A DNA stretch of 64,000 nucleotides, from assembly GCF_002575655.3 (NCBI RefSeq), contig NC_053039.3, forward strand, positions 377,123,633 through 377,187,632, written 5' to 3'. Both the position numbers and the translations under genes were made by a program. Origin of the DNA: Aegilops tauschii subsp. strangulata (taxonomy: Eukaryota; Streptophyta; Magnoliopsida; Poales; Poaceae). Within the stretch, counting starts at the first letter, position 1, and every line of letters begins with the position of its first letter. The notes below the pieces were generated by a model that had not been told where the DNA came from, made no database searches, and saw only the letters and a program-made list of their open reading frames with translations. Shown piece by piece: positions 34,429 to 44,118 of this stretch.

Positions 34429-34992
34429 ATGGCTAGCATCCCTCCTCCTCCTTTGTCACCAGATTTTGAAGTTCTTTACTTCAAGCAAACACAAGGAGAA
34501 AATTTGAAAGATGCCTGGTATAGGCTTATGGAATTGTATCGTGTTTCCAACCTAAAGGGGGATGCTAAGGTTTTGCTTCGTAATTTTTACATAGGATTAG
34601 CTTTGCATCATAGACAACTTCTTGATTTTGCCGCTAAAGGGAATTTTATTGAGCTTGATGCAAACGCTGCCTATGAAATCTTGGAAGGAATTTTGGGAAT
34701 TCCTCCTCAAAAGAAGGGGTTTTCCTTTACCCCTGAGGGAGTTCAAATATTGGAGAAACTTGGTGATTTAAATAAACATATGGTCGAAATACAGAAATAT
34801 AATGAACCCCTCAAGCACCTCAATGGTAGTATCAATCGCATGAATACCTTGATTACTCTTTGCAACAAGCAATTGGATATTTTGGATCTTAAGATAGTTT
34901 CTTTTCTGGGGAATTTAGGGAAGCGTAAAGAGCCTCCCGGGTTTGAGAAAACCCTTACCAAAGTTGCCAAAACTTCGGAAGACAAAACTTAG
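34429..34992 (+). CDS. Gag-position protein of the LTR retrotransposon
   Basis: 187 codons from ATG at 34429 (MASIPPPPLSPDF) to TAG. An upstream in-frame ATG at 34186 lies in the LTR and leader and is less likely. It contains FKQTQGENLKDAWYRLMEL and LLRNFYIGLALHHRQLLDF, the pattern of the retrotransposon gag region in Athila/Ogre-like elements (x-ENLxDAWxRL...LLRNFYxGL). No zinc knuckle is present and the protein is short, so it is a truncated gag typical of non-autonomous relatives. No stop interrupts it. Confidence 0.7.
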   Translation: MASIPPPPLSPDFEVLYFKQTQGENLKDAWYRLMELYRVSNLKGDAKVLLRNFYIGLALHHRQLLDFAAKGNFIELDANAAYEILEGILGIPPQKKGFSFTPEGVQILEKLGDLNKHMVEIQKYNEPLKHLNGSINRMNTLITLCNKQLDILDLKIVSFLGNLGKRKEPPGFEKTLTKVAKTSEDKT

Positions 34993-37204
34993 ATCCTTGC
35001 TTTATGCCTAGCTAAGGGCGTAAAACTATAACGCTTGTTGGGAGGCAACCCAATGAATAGAATTTATTTTTGCTTTTTGCTTTCTGTTCTTGTGTGTTTG
35101 CACAATTATGCTACTGTTATGATTGTGTTTTTTATGTTTTAATTAGTGTTTGTGCCAAGTAAAGCCTTTAGGATCTTCTGGGGTGATAGTTGTTTGATCT
35201 TGCTGAAAAAGACACAAACTTTGCGCTCACGAAAATAATTTTCATAAATCATAGAAAATAGATTTTGCTCAGATTCGTTTTGCAGAAGTTTAATATACAA
35301 ATTATGCTGTTCGTCCTAATTTGGTAGAATTTTTGGAGTTCCAGAAGTATTCGAAAGTTCCAGATTACTACAGACTGTTCTGTTTTGACAGATTCTGTTT
35401 TCTTTGTGTTGTGTGCTTATTTTGATGGCTCTATGGTTTTCTTTGATGAGTTTTTGCCATATAAAAGTTGGAATACAGTAGATATAATACAAAAATAAAA
35501 TAAGAATTGGTTTGACACAACACTTATAGTAGTGGTTTGCTTTCTTTTACTAACGGATCTCACAAAGGTTTTGTTGAGTTTTGTGTGATTGGAGTTTTCA
35601 AGTTTTGGGTTATCTTACGATGGATGAAAGAAGGATAGAAGAGCCTAAGCTTAGGGATGCCCCGGCATCCCAAGATATTATCCAAGAATGAGCAACCAAC
35701 TAAGCTTGGGAATGCCCCCGAGTGGCATCCCCTCTTTCTTCTAACGACCATCGGTATTTTACTCGAGGCTATATTTTTATTCGTCACATGATATGTGTTT
35801 TGCTTGGAGCATCTTGTATGATATGTGTCTTTGCTTGTTTTATTTTGTGTTTTAAGTCATCAATCCTTGCTGGACACACTTATTTGAGAGAGCCAAAATT
35901 ATGTCATGACTTGTTAGAATTGCTCTCTATGCTTCACTTAAATTTTTATGAGCAATGGACTTGCTCTAGTGCTTCACTTATATCTTTTTGAGCACGGTGT
36001 GCTTAGTATTTTTTAAGAAATGCTCCCTTGATTCACTTGGATTTATTTGAGAGTTAGTAAAATTTTGAAGAAATTCTCTCTTGCTTCACTTAAATTATTT
36101 TGAGAGAAAGAAAATTTGTTATGCTCATGATCTTCACTTATATTTGTTTGAGCTCATGAAAAGCAACACATGAAAATCAGTCCCAAAGTGATAGATATCC
36201 AAGAAGGATAAAGTAAAGAAAAAATATGTCATGAAGATCATTGGACAAAATAAACTTGATTCTTAGTAATAGTTTTGAGATATGATGATGTGATATGTGA
36301 GTTATGTTGATGAGTAATTGTGCTCCAGTAAGAATATTGGTGTTAAGGTTTGTGATTCCCTAGGCATGCATGAAAGTCAATAATCATGCAATGAAAATTA
36401 TATCCTACTTGTGGTGCATTATTCGGTGTTAATTATGCTTAATTCTTGCTTATGAGATTATTCATTTCTTGGTTGGTCGCTTCTCAATCTTTTTGCTAGC
36501 CTGCATTTTGCACCAAGTATGATCTCTACTTGTGCATCCAAAATCCTTTAAACCAGTTTTGCCACATGAGTCCACTATATCTACCTATATGCGGTATTCT
36601 TTTGCCATTCTAAGCAAATTTGCACGCGCCATCTCTAATTTTCAAAATAAACTTCTCTTGTGTGTGTTTGTTTCGCTCGCGGAACGGTAACGGGTGGCTA
36701 ATATTTTCCATGCCGGATGTGTTATTCTCACGATGAGTGTTTATTCACTTGTCATTGCACGAGAGTAAGGCAAAGGTTTTAGGGATGCCCAGTCCCGAAA
36801 TGCAAAAATGAATTTACTTTATGTTGTCAAATAATAAATTCCTTGGAAAGTGTTGGTATGGAGGGCAACCGTGGATACGGCTAGCCATGGAAAGTGAAAG
36901 TATGGTGGAAAAAGGAATAACTTTATTTTTTGTTTGGGAACCGCCTATGTCATATCTAGCATGGAAAGTGTTGGGAACTCTAAGTCGTTTTCGTTGGTGG
37001 GATGGATACACCTCCCAAAATTTTTTTATCTCTAATTTTTCGCTTTGAGCTCTGGCACCTCTACAAATCCCTACTTCCCTCTGCGAAGAGCCTTTCTTTT
37101 ACTTTATGCAATTTTTTTTGAATTTGAGTCTCCATCCTCTCTTATAAAAGCACCAACTAGGAGGCAATATGATCATACTTAAGTATTGGGTGTAGCTAAT
37201 ATTC
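34993..37204 (+). other. Non-coding interior of the LTR retrotransposon
   Basis: After gag comes cgcttgttgggaggcaaccc (near 35033), a phrase common just after gag in this element class. About 2.2 kb of AT-rich DNA follows without any pol motif. Short repeats such as ttcacttatat and tttgagag recur between 35930 and 36150. Replacement of pol by filler is normal for non-autonomous elements. Confidence 0.6.
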
Positions 37205-37209
37205 GAGTG

Positions 37210-38108
37210 TGTCTGCATTCTGGGAACGGGGGTCCCCAGACTTGCCTGCCTGCGGCCCACGGCATGGCTCTGTGAGCGGGCCCGTACGGCCCATCTTCAC
37301 CAACAGGCATTTGAGACCCTCGCGAGGGGCCAAGCCTCGCGAGGCGGACGACACAAGACCTCCTCGGGAGCGGCCTCACCAGGCTGGCTCGCGAGGGGCG
37401 GAGAGATCAAGGCAAGGCAAACCTCGTGAGGTTCTCATGACGTGAGCCATGACGATCGAGACCAGGCGGGCGCCAGCGCACGCAGTGTCCTTGCTTCCTC
37501 TTTGGTGCTAAGGAGGCAAGCGCATGCGAGGAGTACCGAGGCCTCAGGCAAAGGTTTCCATATCGGTGCAACGAGACCAAGACCAGCAGGACGGCAAGAC
37601 GGAGGTCATCGTGGAGCCCAAGACGGCGTCACCACTAGAGCCTTTGGCAGGCGAAGACCACCTTTAGTCAGGATAGCTTGTACTAGCTGTCCCCTTTCAA
37701 ATTGGCCGTTGTTGGCTCCCTTCCCGCTCAATATTTGGGGAGAGGACCAGGGCCTCTATAAATAGGGCTAGCCACCACAGTAGGACAGGGATCATCTCAC
37801 CTTGGACTAGATCCAACCCATCCCCACACCCACCAAGCACAAGAACACCTCACCTCAGGAGGCCGTTCTTCCCCTTGTACTGTTCATCCTCAGCCCGAAA
37901 GGCAATCCACCACACCACACTGGAGTAGGGTATTACACCACAACGGTGGCCCGAACCAGTATAAATCTTGTGTCTCTTGTGTTGCAAGTTCGTCGAGCTT
38001 GCCTTTGAGATCGTGGCGAGGCTGAGGGCATGATTAGGTAGGAGGAGATCTTCGCACGCACCCCAATGTTCGAACCTTGAGGGTTTTGCCGGAACCCGAG
38101 ATCCGACA
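37210..38108 (+). mobile_element. Nested solo LTR of a second family
   Basis: 899 bp, beginning TGTCTGCATTCTGGGAACGG and ending GATCCGACA, flanked by perfect GAGTG duplications (37205-37209 and 38109-38113). A TATAAATA box lies at 37757-37764. It contains several CCTCGCGAGG-type palindromes (37315-37400). The internal region is gone, as after LTR-LTR recombination. The minor frames in it are not genes. Confidence 0.92.
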
Positions 38109-38389
38109 GAGTGTGTTTCATGAATGGATCAATGTTTGAGCATGATGGGCTAGGGATAACTTGTTTTAGCATTGATATTTTGAAAGACATGGTTGCTTGT
38201 TGATATGCTTGAGTATCTAATTATTAGGTCAAAACTAGACTATTGCTTTGAATCACATAAAAGTACAAATGTCCATGCTATAAAGAAAAGAATATGATAT
38301 GACACGATAAACATCACTCCACATCAAAAAAAAATCTGTTTTTATCACTTACCTACTCGAGGACGACCAGGAGTTAAGCTTGGGGATGC

Positions 38390-39977
38390 TGATACGTCTC
38401 CAAAGTATCTGTAATTTTTGATTGTTCCATGATGTTTTATTATCAATCTTGGGTGTTTTATAATCATTTTATATCATTTTTTGGTACTAACCTATTGACA
38501 TAGTGCCAAGTGTCAGTTGCTGTTTTCTACATGTTTTTTACATCGCAGGAAATCAATATCAGACGGAGTCCAAATGCCACGAAACTTTACGATGACTTTT
38601 TATGGACCAAAAGGAAGAAGTTGGGCCCTGGTTGCACCTGGGGGGAGTCCCGAGGAGGGGACAACCCACTAGGGCGCGCCAGGAGGCCCAGGCGCGCCCT
38701 GGTGGGTTGTGCCCACCTCGGGTGCCCCCCGGACCACCTCTTTGCTCTATAAATACCCCAATATTCCAGAAACCCTAGGGGAGTCAATGAAATATTCATT
38801 CAGCCGCCGCAGAGTCCAGAACCACCAGATCCAATCTAGACACCATCACGGAGGGGTTCACCACTTCCATTGGTGCCTCTCCGATGATGCGTGAGTAGTT
38901 CTTTGTAGACCTTCGGGTCCGTAGTTAGTAGCTAGATGGCTTTCTCTCTCTCGCTGAATTCTCAATACAATGGTCTCTTGGAGATCCATATGATGTAACT
39001 CTTTTTGCGGTGTGTTTGTTGGGATCCGATGGACTTCGAGTTTATGATCAGTTATATCTTTTTATATCCATGAAAGTTATTTGAGTTTCTTTGATCTCTT
39101 ATATGCATGATCTCTTATAGCCTCGTATTTCTTCTCCGATATTTGGGTTTTGTTTGGCCAACTTGATCTATTTATCTTGCAATGGGAAGAGGTGCCCGGT
39201 AGTGGGTTCGATCTTACGGTGCTTGATCCCAGTGACAGAAAGGGAACCGACACGTATGTATCGTTGCTACTAAGGATAAAAAGATGGGATCAATATCTAC
39301 ACAATAGATAAACATATCTTGTCTACATCATGTCATTGCTCTTATTGCATTACTCTATTTTTCCATGAACTTAATACAGTAGATGCATGCTGGATAGCGG
39401 TCGATGTGTGGAGTAATAGTAGTAGATGCAGGCAAGAGTCGGTCTACTAATATTGGACGTGATTGTAATGATAATTGCCTGGATATTGTCATAATTATTT
39501 GAAGTTCTATCAATTGCCCAACAGTAATTTGTTTACCCACCGTTTGCTATCTTTCTCAAGAGAAGCCACTGGTGAAACCTACGGCCTCCGGGTCTTCTTT
39601 CTCATATATTTCCCTTGCGATCTACTTTTTCCTTGCGTTTATTTTCAGATCTATTAAACAAAAAATACAAAAATACCTTGTTGAAATTTATTCTTATTTA
39701 TTTTATTTGGCGTTCGATCTATCGATCTACTACAAATTTACCTCACGTCCTTTGCCTATCTTGAGGTGCCGTACCCCGAAAGGGACTGACAACCCCTTTA
39801 ACACGTCGGGTTGCGAGGTGTTGTTATTTGTGTGCAGGGGTTGTTTACATTGTGTTGCTTGGTTCTCCTACTGGTTCGATAACCTTGGTTTCATATCTGA
39901 GGGAAACACCTACCGCCGCTGTGTTGCATCATCCCTTCCTCTTTGGGGAAATACCGACGTAGCTTCAAGCGACATCA
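38390..39977 (+). repeat. 3' LTR
   Basis: 1588 bp, TATAAATA at 38748-38755. It is closely similar to the 5' LTR along its whole length, differing by scattered substitutions (for example Taatgatc versus Gtaatgat near 39470) and a shorter (TC)n tract, which indicates a moderately recent insertion. Confidence 0.93.
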
Positions 39978-40436
39978 TGAGTGTACCACCTTTTTTCCTT
40001 TTAAACTAGGTGCTTTGCCCCCTCAAAAAAAACTTGTTGCTTCGCGCGATCCATCGATACTACTACTAGTAATCTAGTAATCCCGACTAAAACAGCGCGG
40101 TCGGGTCTTTTCCCGCGCGATATGCTGTGAGGTTGGCTTAGTTGGATTTTTTAGGACGAGTAATGCTACACCTACGTAATCCCAGTTACGTAATTAACGT
40201 AATGTGAAACGTGTGAGCTGTTGATTGTAGATTGGGGGGAGGGAGGGGCCCACCACCATGAAAATCAGGGAGGAGAGAGAGAGGCAATTTACGTTAACCC
40301 TTTCATAGGTTCCCGTTGATGTAGAAAGATGTGAAATGCGTGAATGTGTAGTGGACATACTATTGGAGTGCCTAAGATAAATTGTGTATGTAGACCCTAT
40401 GTGTTTATTTACTTCGCATGTTAGCTTTGTCTCGGT
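39978..40436. other. Flank right of the LTR element
   Basis: It continues the repeat broken at 32615 (tgtaccacctttt, gcgcgatccatcgatac). From about 40150 there is a short MITE-like phrase (gagtaatgctacacctacg). No gene seen. Confidence 0.45.
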
Positions 40437-40637
40437 TCAATAAAAAGCAGAGTTGGTGATGATGGTGTGCCTGCCATCCTGCAATATAGGCCGTCCGATC
40501 TATATCTAACAGATAGGAAGGAAACTATGACAATTTACCCGCACTCCTCTCCACATTTGCACATAAGGCTTTCCCTCGTTCATCCTTTTCTCCCACAAGA
40601 TCTTGATGTTCCGTGCAACGCATGGGCATCTTGCTAG
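40437..40637 (+). mobile_element. Helitron-like short unit (copy H5)
   Basis: It starts TCAATAAAAAGCAG and ends CTAG followed by T. A near-hairpin, CCGTGCAACGCATGG, lies 11 bp before the CTAG. The body (ttggtgatgatggtgtgcc, gtaggaaggaaactatg-like sequence) is shared with the units at 54093-54709 and 62883-63116. CTRR end plus 3' hairpin is the Helitron signature; the unit is non-coding. Confidence 0.65.
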
Positions 40638-42143
40638 TACTCCTACAATATACTATATTATTGTGAAAGTTCATATACACCGGCCGAATAATGCAAACAC
40701 GACAGATTTTCATTACATTTCGAACTTTTATAGGACAGAGAAATAAAAGAAACCCGGCCCTAAACCTATTTTACGGCGGCGACCGACGTCCTCCATCTGC
40801 GATCTCCATGTACGGGGGCGGGGTTCAAGACCCGTGAAGTGAAGGTGCGGTCTTCGGCGAGGATGAGTAGAACACGGGAGATGGACCAGCCAGTTGGCAC
40901 ACGATGCCCTGCCACCTCCCATGCTCTACTCATCCTTGGAGGAGTCCCCGACCTCGGTGGTGCCGGACATTGGACAACGACAAGTAGGACGCGTGGCTGA
41001 TGGTGCTCCCGTCGTTGGCCGCCAGCGTGGACACCGCTTGTGCGGTCGTGTCCGCATCCGGCTACGCCGCTATTGCGTCGCGAGCGGCGACTTGAGCGAG
41101 GCCGGCGACCTCGAGCTTCATCCCAGAAGACAAGCTCTCCCGCAGAGCGTTCGCGCTCGCGGTCATGGCAGATGTGGTGCCAGGTAGCAGGACGTTGCGC
41201 TATGGTGTGGAGGTTAGCTGGGCGTTGCCACTTTAAGTAGCGCATTCCGGTGAGGCCAAGCGTCCGGGTGCATCATTAAGTCACCGGAGTTAGTTCCTCG
41301 GGCACCGAGCCTCTTAACGACGGCATACGGACGGATGGCATGAATGCGGGCAGCTGGCACCGGCTGGGAACGCACCGCGCGATGGCACCGGCTGTGGTCG
41401 TGGCAACGTTGGAGATGCCCTTTGCTCACATGCGACCCCACATGTCATTGAAAAAGCAATACGACCCGGCATGGTCTCAGGTCCTGGGGATGCAGTTGGC
41501 CGCGCTACACCACTCCGCCGATGCATCGCAGCGCACACGCACTTTGGCGCCCCGTGCATCCTCGACGAGCCGGGTGTTGATCTGCTGGCCGTGCCACAGC
41601 GCTAATGCCACCCTCGACACACTGAAACCTTCCGTGTCCAGCGACGATGAGCGTGTCACTCACTGCGGTCGCCGTGTCCACAGGCGGTGCTGGAGCTGCG
41701 CCACATTGTTGGCCCCCACGATCCACATGAACAGTAGCCGGTGGCGAGGAGGTCGTGGGCCAGCTCCTCCATTGGACTAGTCTGCGCCACGTCGTCCCGA
41801 CAGGTGTGCCCCACATATCGGTTTCCCTATTTTCCCGGCCATATTCGAGCGTCAGTGCTCCGCGTTGCGCATTAGGCGCAGAACAGGTGGTTTTTGTGCC
41901 CTGGTTCAAATGTGGTACAGTACCAAGTTGTTACCCTAGCCCCAAGTGTGGTGGTTTTGGGTATGGTACCGCCCTTTTCCTTTTCAAGTAGTGAAGCGTA
42001 ACACTTGATTAAGTAGCCGGATGGTGTGCTAAATGTAGGTGTCCGACTGTTTGAAAGAATAATTGAGGTGTGCCCGGTCCGTGCCTGCATTTAGGGGTCC
42101 AACTTACCATGTTCCGGCAGTAGTAACTATACTAGTCCCTGCG
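40638..42143. other. GC-rich unclassified stretch
   Basis: Frames are open in several phases but mutually overlapping. On the minus strand near 41165-40960 one frame reads LRESLSSGMKLEVAGLAQV then a stop (GCGTAGCCG) and TTAQAVSTLAANDGSTISHA, so this may be an eroded gene or repeat. I recognise no family. The 41505-41909 minus frame is not supported. Confidence 0.35.
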
Positions 42144-42208
42144 TACTCCCTCTGTTTTTATTTACTCCGCATTTTAGCTTTGCTCAAAGTCAAACTTTGT
42201 AAACTTTG

Positions 42209-42560
42209 CACTACTAGGAAAACGCTTATACACAGGAGCTTAGTGGTAGCGCTGGAAAGAAGTAAATGCTGCTGCTATTTAGCAGTAGCGCTTTTCCAGG
42301 AAAGCGCTACTAGTAGCTCCATAGTAGTAGCGCTGTGAAGCAGAAAAGCGCTACTACTATATGGGACCAGACGAGGCCACCGACTGTTTTCGTAGTTGTA
42401 GCGGTGTACAAAATCAAGCGCTACCACTAACAGTTTAGTAGCAGCGCTTGCTTTTACCGCGCCGCTACTACTAATGGGCCCCACTTAGTAGTAGCGCTTT
42501 TCGTGGAAAGCGCTACTACTAAGTCCAATAGCAGCAGCGCTTTTTGCAAAGAAGCGCTAC
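42209..42560. repeat. Left subterminal repeats of the large CACTA element
   Basis: About ten copies of AGTAGCGCTT or its complement AAGCGCTACT, many as inverted pairs flanking short spacers. The AGCGCT core is itself palindromic. These are the expected binding sites of the element's DNA-binding protein. Confidence 0.9.
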
Positions 42561-42569
42561 TGCTATTTG

Positions 42570-42935
42570 CGGCTGGTGCCACCTTTTCCACCCCTTCCCC
42601 TCCCTCTCCCCCACTTTGCCCTCTCTCCCCCTCCTTCCCCCTCTCCCCTCTCCACTCTAGCTCCACCATTGTTTCTCTTCTTCTCTCTTTCTCCTACCTC
42701 TCTTCTCTCCTCATTAATTGCACCCTCCTCCATAAATGGCCTCTCTCTTTCTCCTACACCTCTCTTCTCTCCCCCATTAATGCCCCATCCACCATAACCC
42801 CTCTCCATTAGTTAGCTAGCTAGATTCACCTCTCCTCCCCAACAACTAGATCTAGCTAGCTATTTAGCCAACCACCCTCCTCCACATCATCTAATTAACC
42901 GCGTGCTCTCGGTCTCTCTCGGGAGATATATATAT
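42570..42935 (+). promoter_or_regulatory. Pyrimidine-rich putative promoter and leader of the transposase gene
   Basis: C/T-rich tracts (ccttcccctccctctccccc and tctctctttctcc units) directly follow the subterminal repeats, as at the 5' ends of other grass CACTA elements. A gatatatatatagg near 42925 may act as a TATA box. The proline-rich frames through it are not coding. Confidence 0.4.
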
Positions 42936-42997
42936 AGGTGAGTAAAAAGTTGTTCATTTCAAGAAGAATATGTGTGTGAATGAGAATATGTGTATTT

Positions 42998-43045
<48 letters not shown>

Positions 43046-43050
<5 letters not shown>

Positions 43051-43425
43051 GCTATTCATCACCCAGGGTGCAGAATAAGTTATTATTCACCCGAGGTAAT
43101 CTTACGATCACTTCATAATTAAATTACATTTGGAATTCAAATAGTTACATTCCTATTGATTCACTACGTAAAATTTGGTATAAGAAAATAAAAATATAGG
43201 TTATAAGACAAGAAAATTTGGAGTTTATGTATATTTTACACTATGTTTTTAGGTTTGTAATTTTCCATAACATAAAATATTTTTTACGGCGATTATATAT
43301 TTTCTTACGGTCTATTTTTACGTCAGAAATAAGGCAAAACTTACGGAACGTAAAATTACAGTGCATTGATGATAAAATAGAGGGGGGTGAAGAATAACTA
43401 TTCCTCACCCAGGGTGACGAATAGT

Positions 43426-43428
<3 letters not shown>
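43046..43428. mobile_element. Mutator-like MITE in a microsatellite
   Basis: The left arm gtgatgctattcatcaccca with ggtgcagaataagttattattcaccc pairs with the right arm gggtgaagaataactattcc and tcacccagggtgacgaatag. The inside is AT-rich with repeated acgta and ttacgg strings. It is flanked on both sides by (TA)n / (CT)n microsatellite, so an exact target duplication cannot be set. Confidence 0.65.

Positions 43429-43494
<66 letters not shown>
43429..43494. repeat. (CT)n(TA)n microsatellite
   Basis: A CT run then a TA run between two MITEs. A (TA)n tract at 43002-43044 and a second (CT)n(TA)n at 43871-43920 flank the MITEs. Confidence 0.95.
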
Positions 43495-43497
<3 letters not shown>

Positions 43498-43868
43498 CAA
43501 ATGTTTCCTACAAGCAGTGGTAGTTACCACCACTTGCGTTTGTATGTTGTATGTAGTATCTGTCGAAACCGAGAGTATGTACGTGTAGTATGTAGTATAT
43601 ATCAATAATTAGGTAGTATATATACTAATTTTTAGGTAGTATGTATCATATTTTGAGTACATTCTTTTTTACGTACAAATATGTACGTATTTCACAAATA
43701 TAACAAAAACTATGGACTCATATGCAATTTTTTCATGTAATTTGCTTTGAAATATCTTAGATATATTATATGAACATAATTAAAATAATAAAATAGTATA
43801 TATTTAGTACCACATGGTAGTATATGAGATATGTAGGGTAACTACCACCGGGTGGTAGGATGGATTTT
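43495..43868. mobile_element. Second MITE in the same microsatellite
   Basis: The arm cctacaagcagtggtagttacc near 43508 pairs with ggtaactaccaccgggtggtagg near 43837. The interior is AT-rich with repeated gtagtat strings. It is flanked by (CT)n(TA)n on both sides. Superfamily uncertain (Mutator-like by analogy). Confidence 0.6.
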
Positions 43869-43871
43869 TTT

Positions 43872-43920
<49 letters not shown>

Positions 43921-43954
43921 GGAGAGATTTGTGCTAGTGACATGCCCTCGAGTT

Positions 43955-44048
43955 GCTTATGTTTTGCCGAAATGTCCATTTATTTCCGTTTCGGTGAATT
44001 TCGAGCAAACTCATATGTCCTATTTTTAGGCAAGGTCATGCCAAGATT
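43955..44048 (+). promoter_or_regulatory. Leader module shared by both CACTA genes, copy 1
   Basis: It reads tatgttttgccgaaatgt, then atttccgtttcggtgaattt, then catatgtcc and ggcaaggtcatgccaa. The same series occurs upstream of ORF2 at about 49034-49122. A conserved untranslated element in front of both genes suggests common control or a shared origin. Confidence 0.6.
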
Positions 44049-44118
44049 TTATATATACGACTCTGAAGCATGCATTATTTATTTCATAACCCTTTTTTGT
44101 TATACCGCGCAGTCGGTC

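Larger units (their letters stand above)
32616..39977 (+). mobile_element. Full-length non-autonomous LTR retrotransposon (Gypsy-like)
   Basis: The LTRs are 32616-34244 and 38390-39977, starting TGATACGTCTCC and ending GACATCA. Target duplications TGAGT at 32611-32615 and 39978-39982 are perfect. A worn primer-binding site (34256-34273) and a purine-rich tract before the 3' LTR (ttaagcttggggatgc, 38374-38389) are present. The interior has one gag-position ORF (34429-34992). No reverse transcriptase, RNase H, integrase or protease was seen in 35000-38389, so it must have moved with help from an autonomous relative. A solo LTR of another family is nested at 37210-38108. Confidence 0.95.

Noticed and set aside
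32616..39977. Possible endogenous pararetrovirus or virus-derived insert
   Set aside because: Paired LTRs, a tRNA primer site and 5-bp duplications identify an LTR retrotransposon; no viral coat, movement or polymerase motifs were seen.
41505..41909. 134-codon minus-strand ORF
   Set aside because: No domain and overlapped by a plus-strand ORF of similar length; left as unclassified DNA.
41985..41994. CACTA-like terminus (complement CACTACTTGAAAAGG)
   Set aside because: No partner terminus, target duplication or subterminal repeats could be found for it.
42503..42811. Pro/Ser/Leu-rich ORFs after the CACTA left end
   Set aside because: Pyrimidine-rich promoter-type sequence with CT repeats; open in several frames, no domain.
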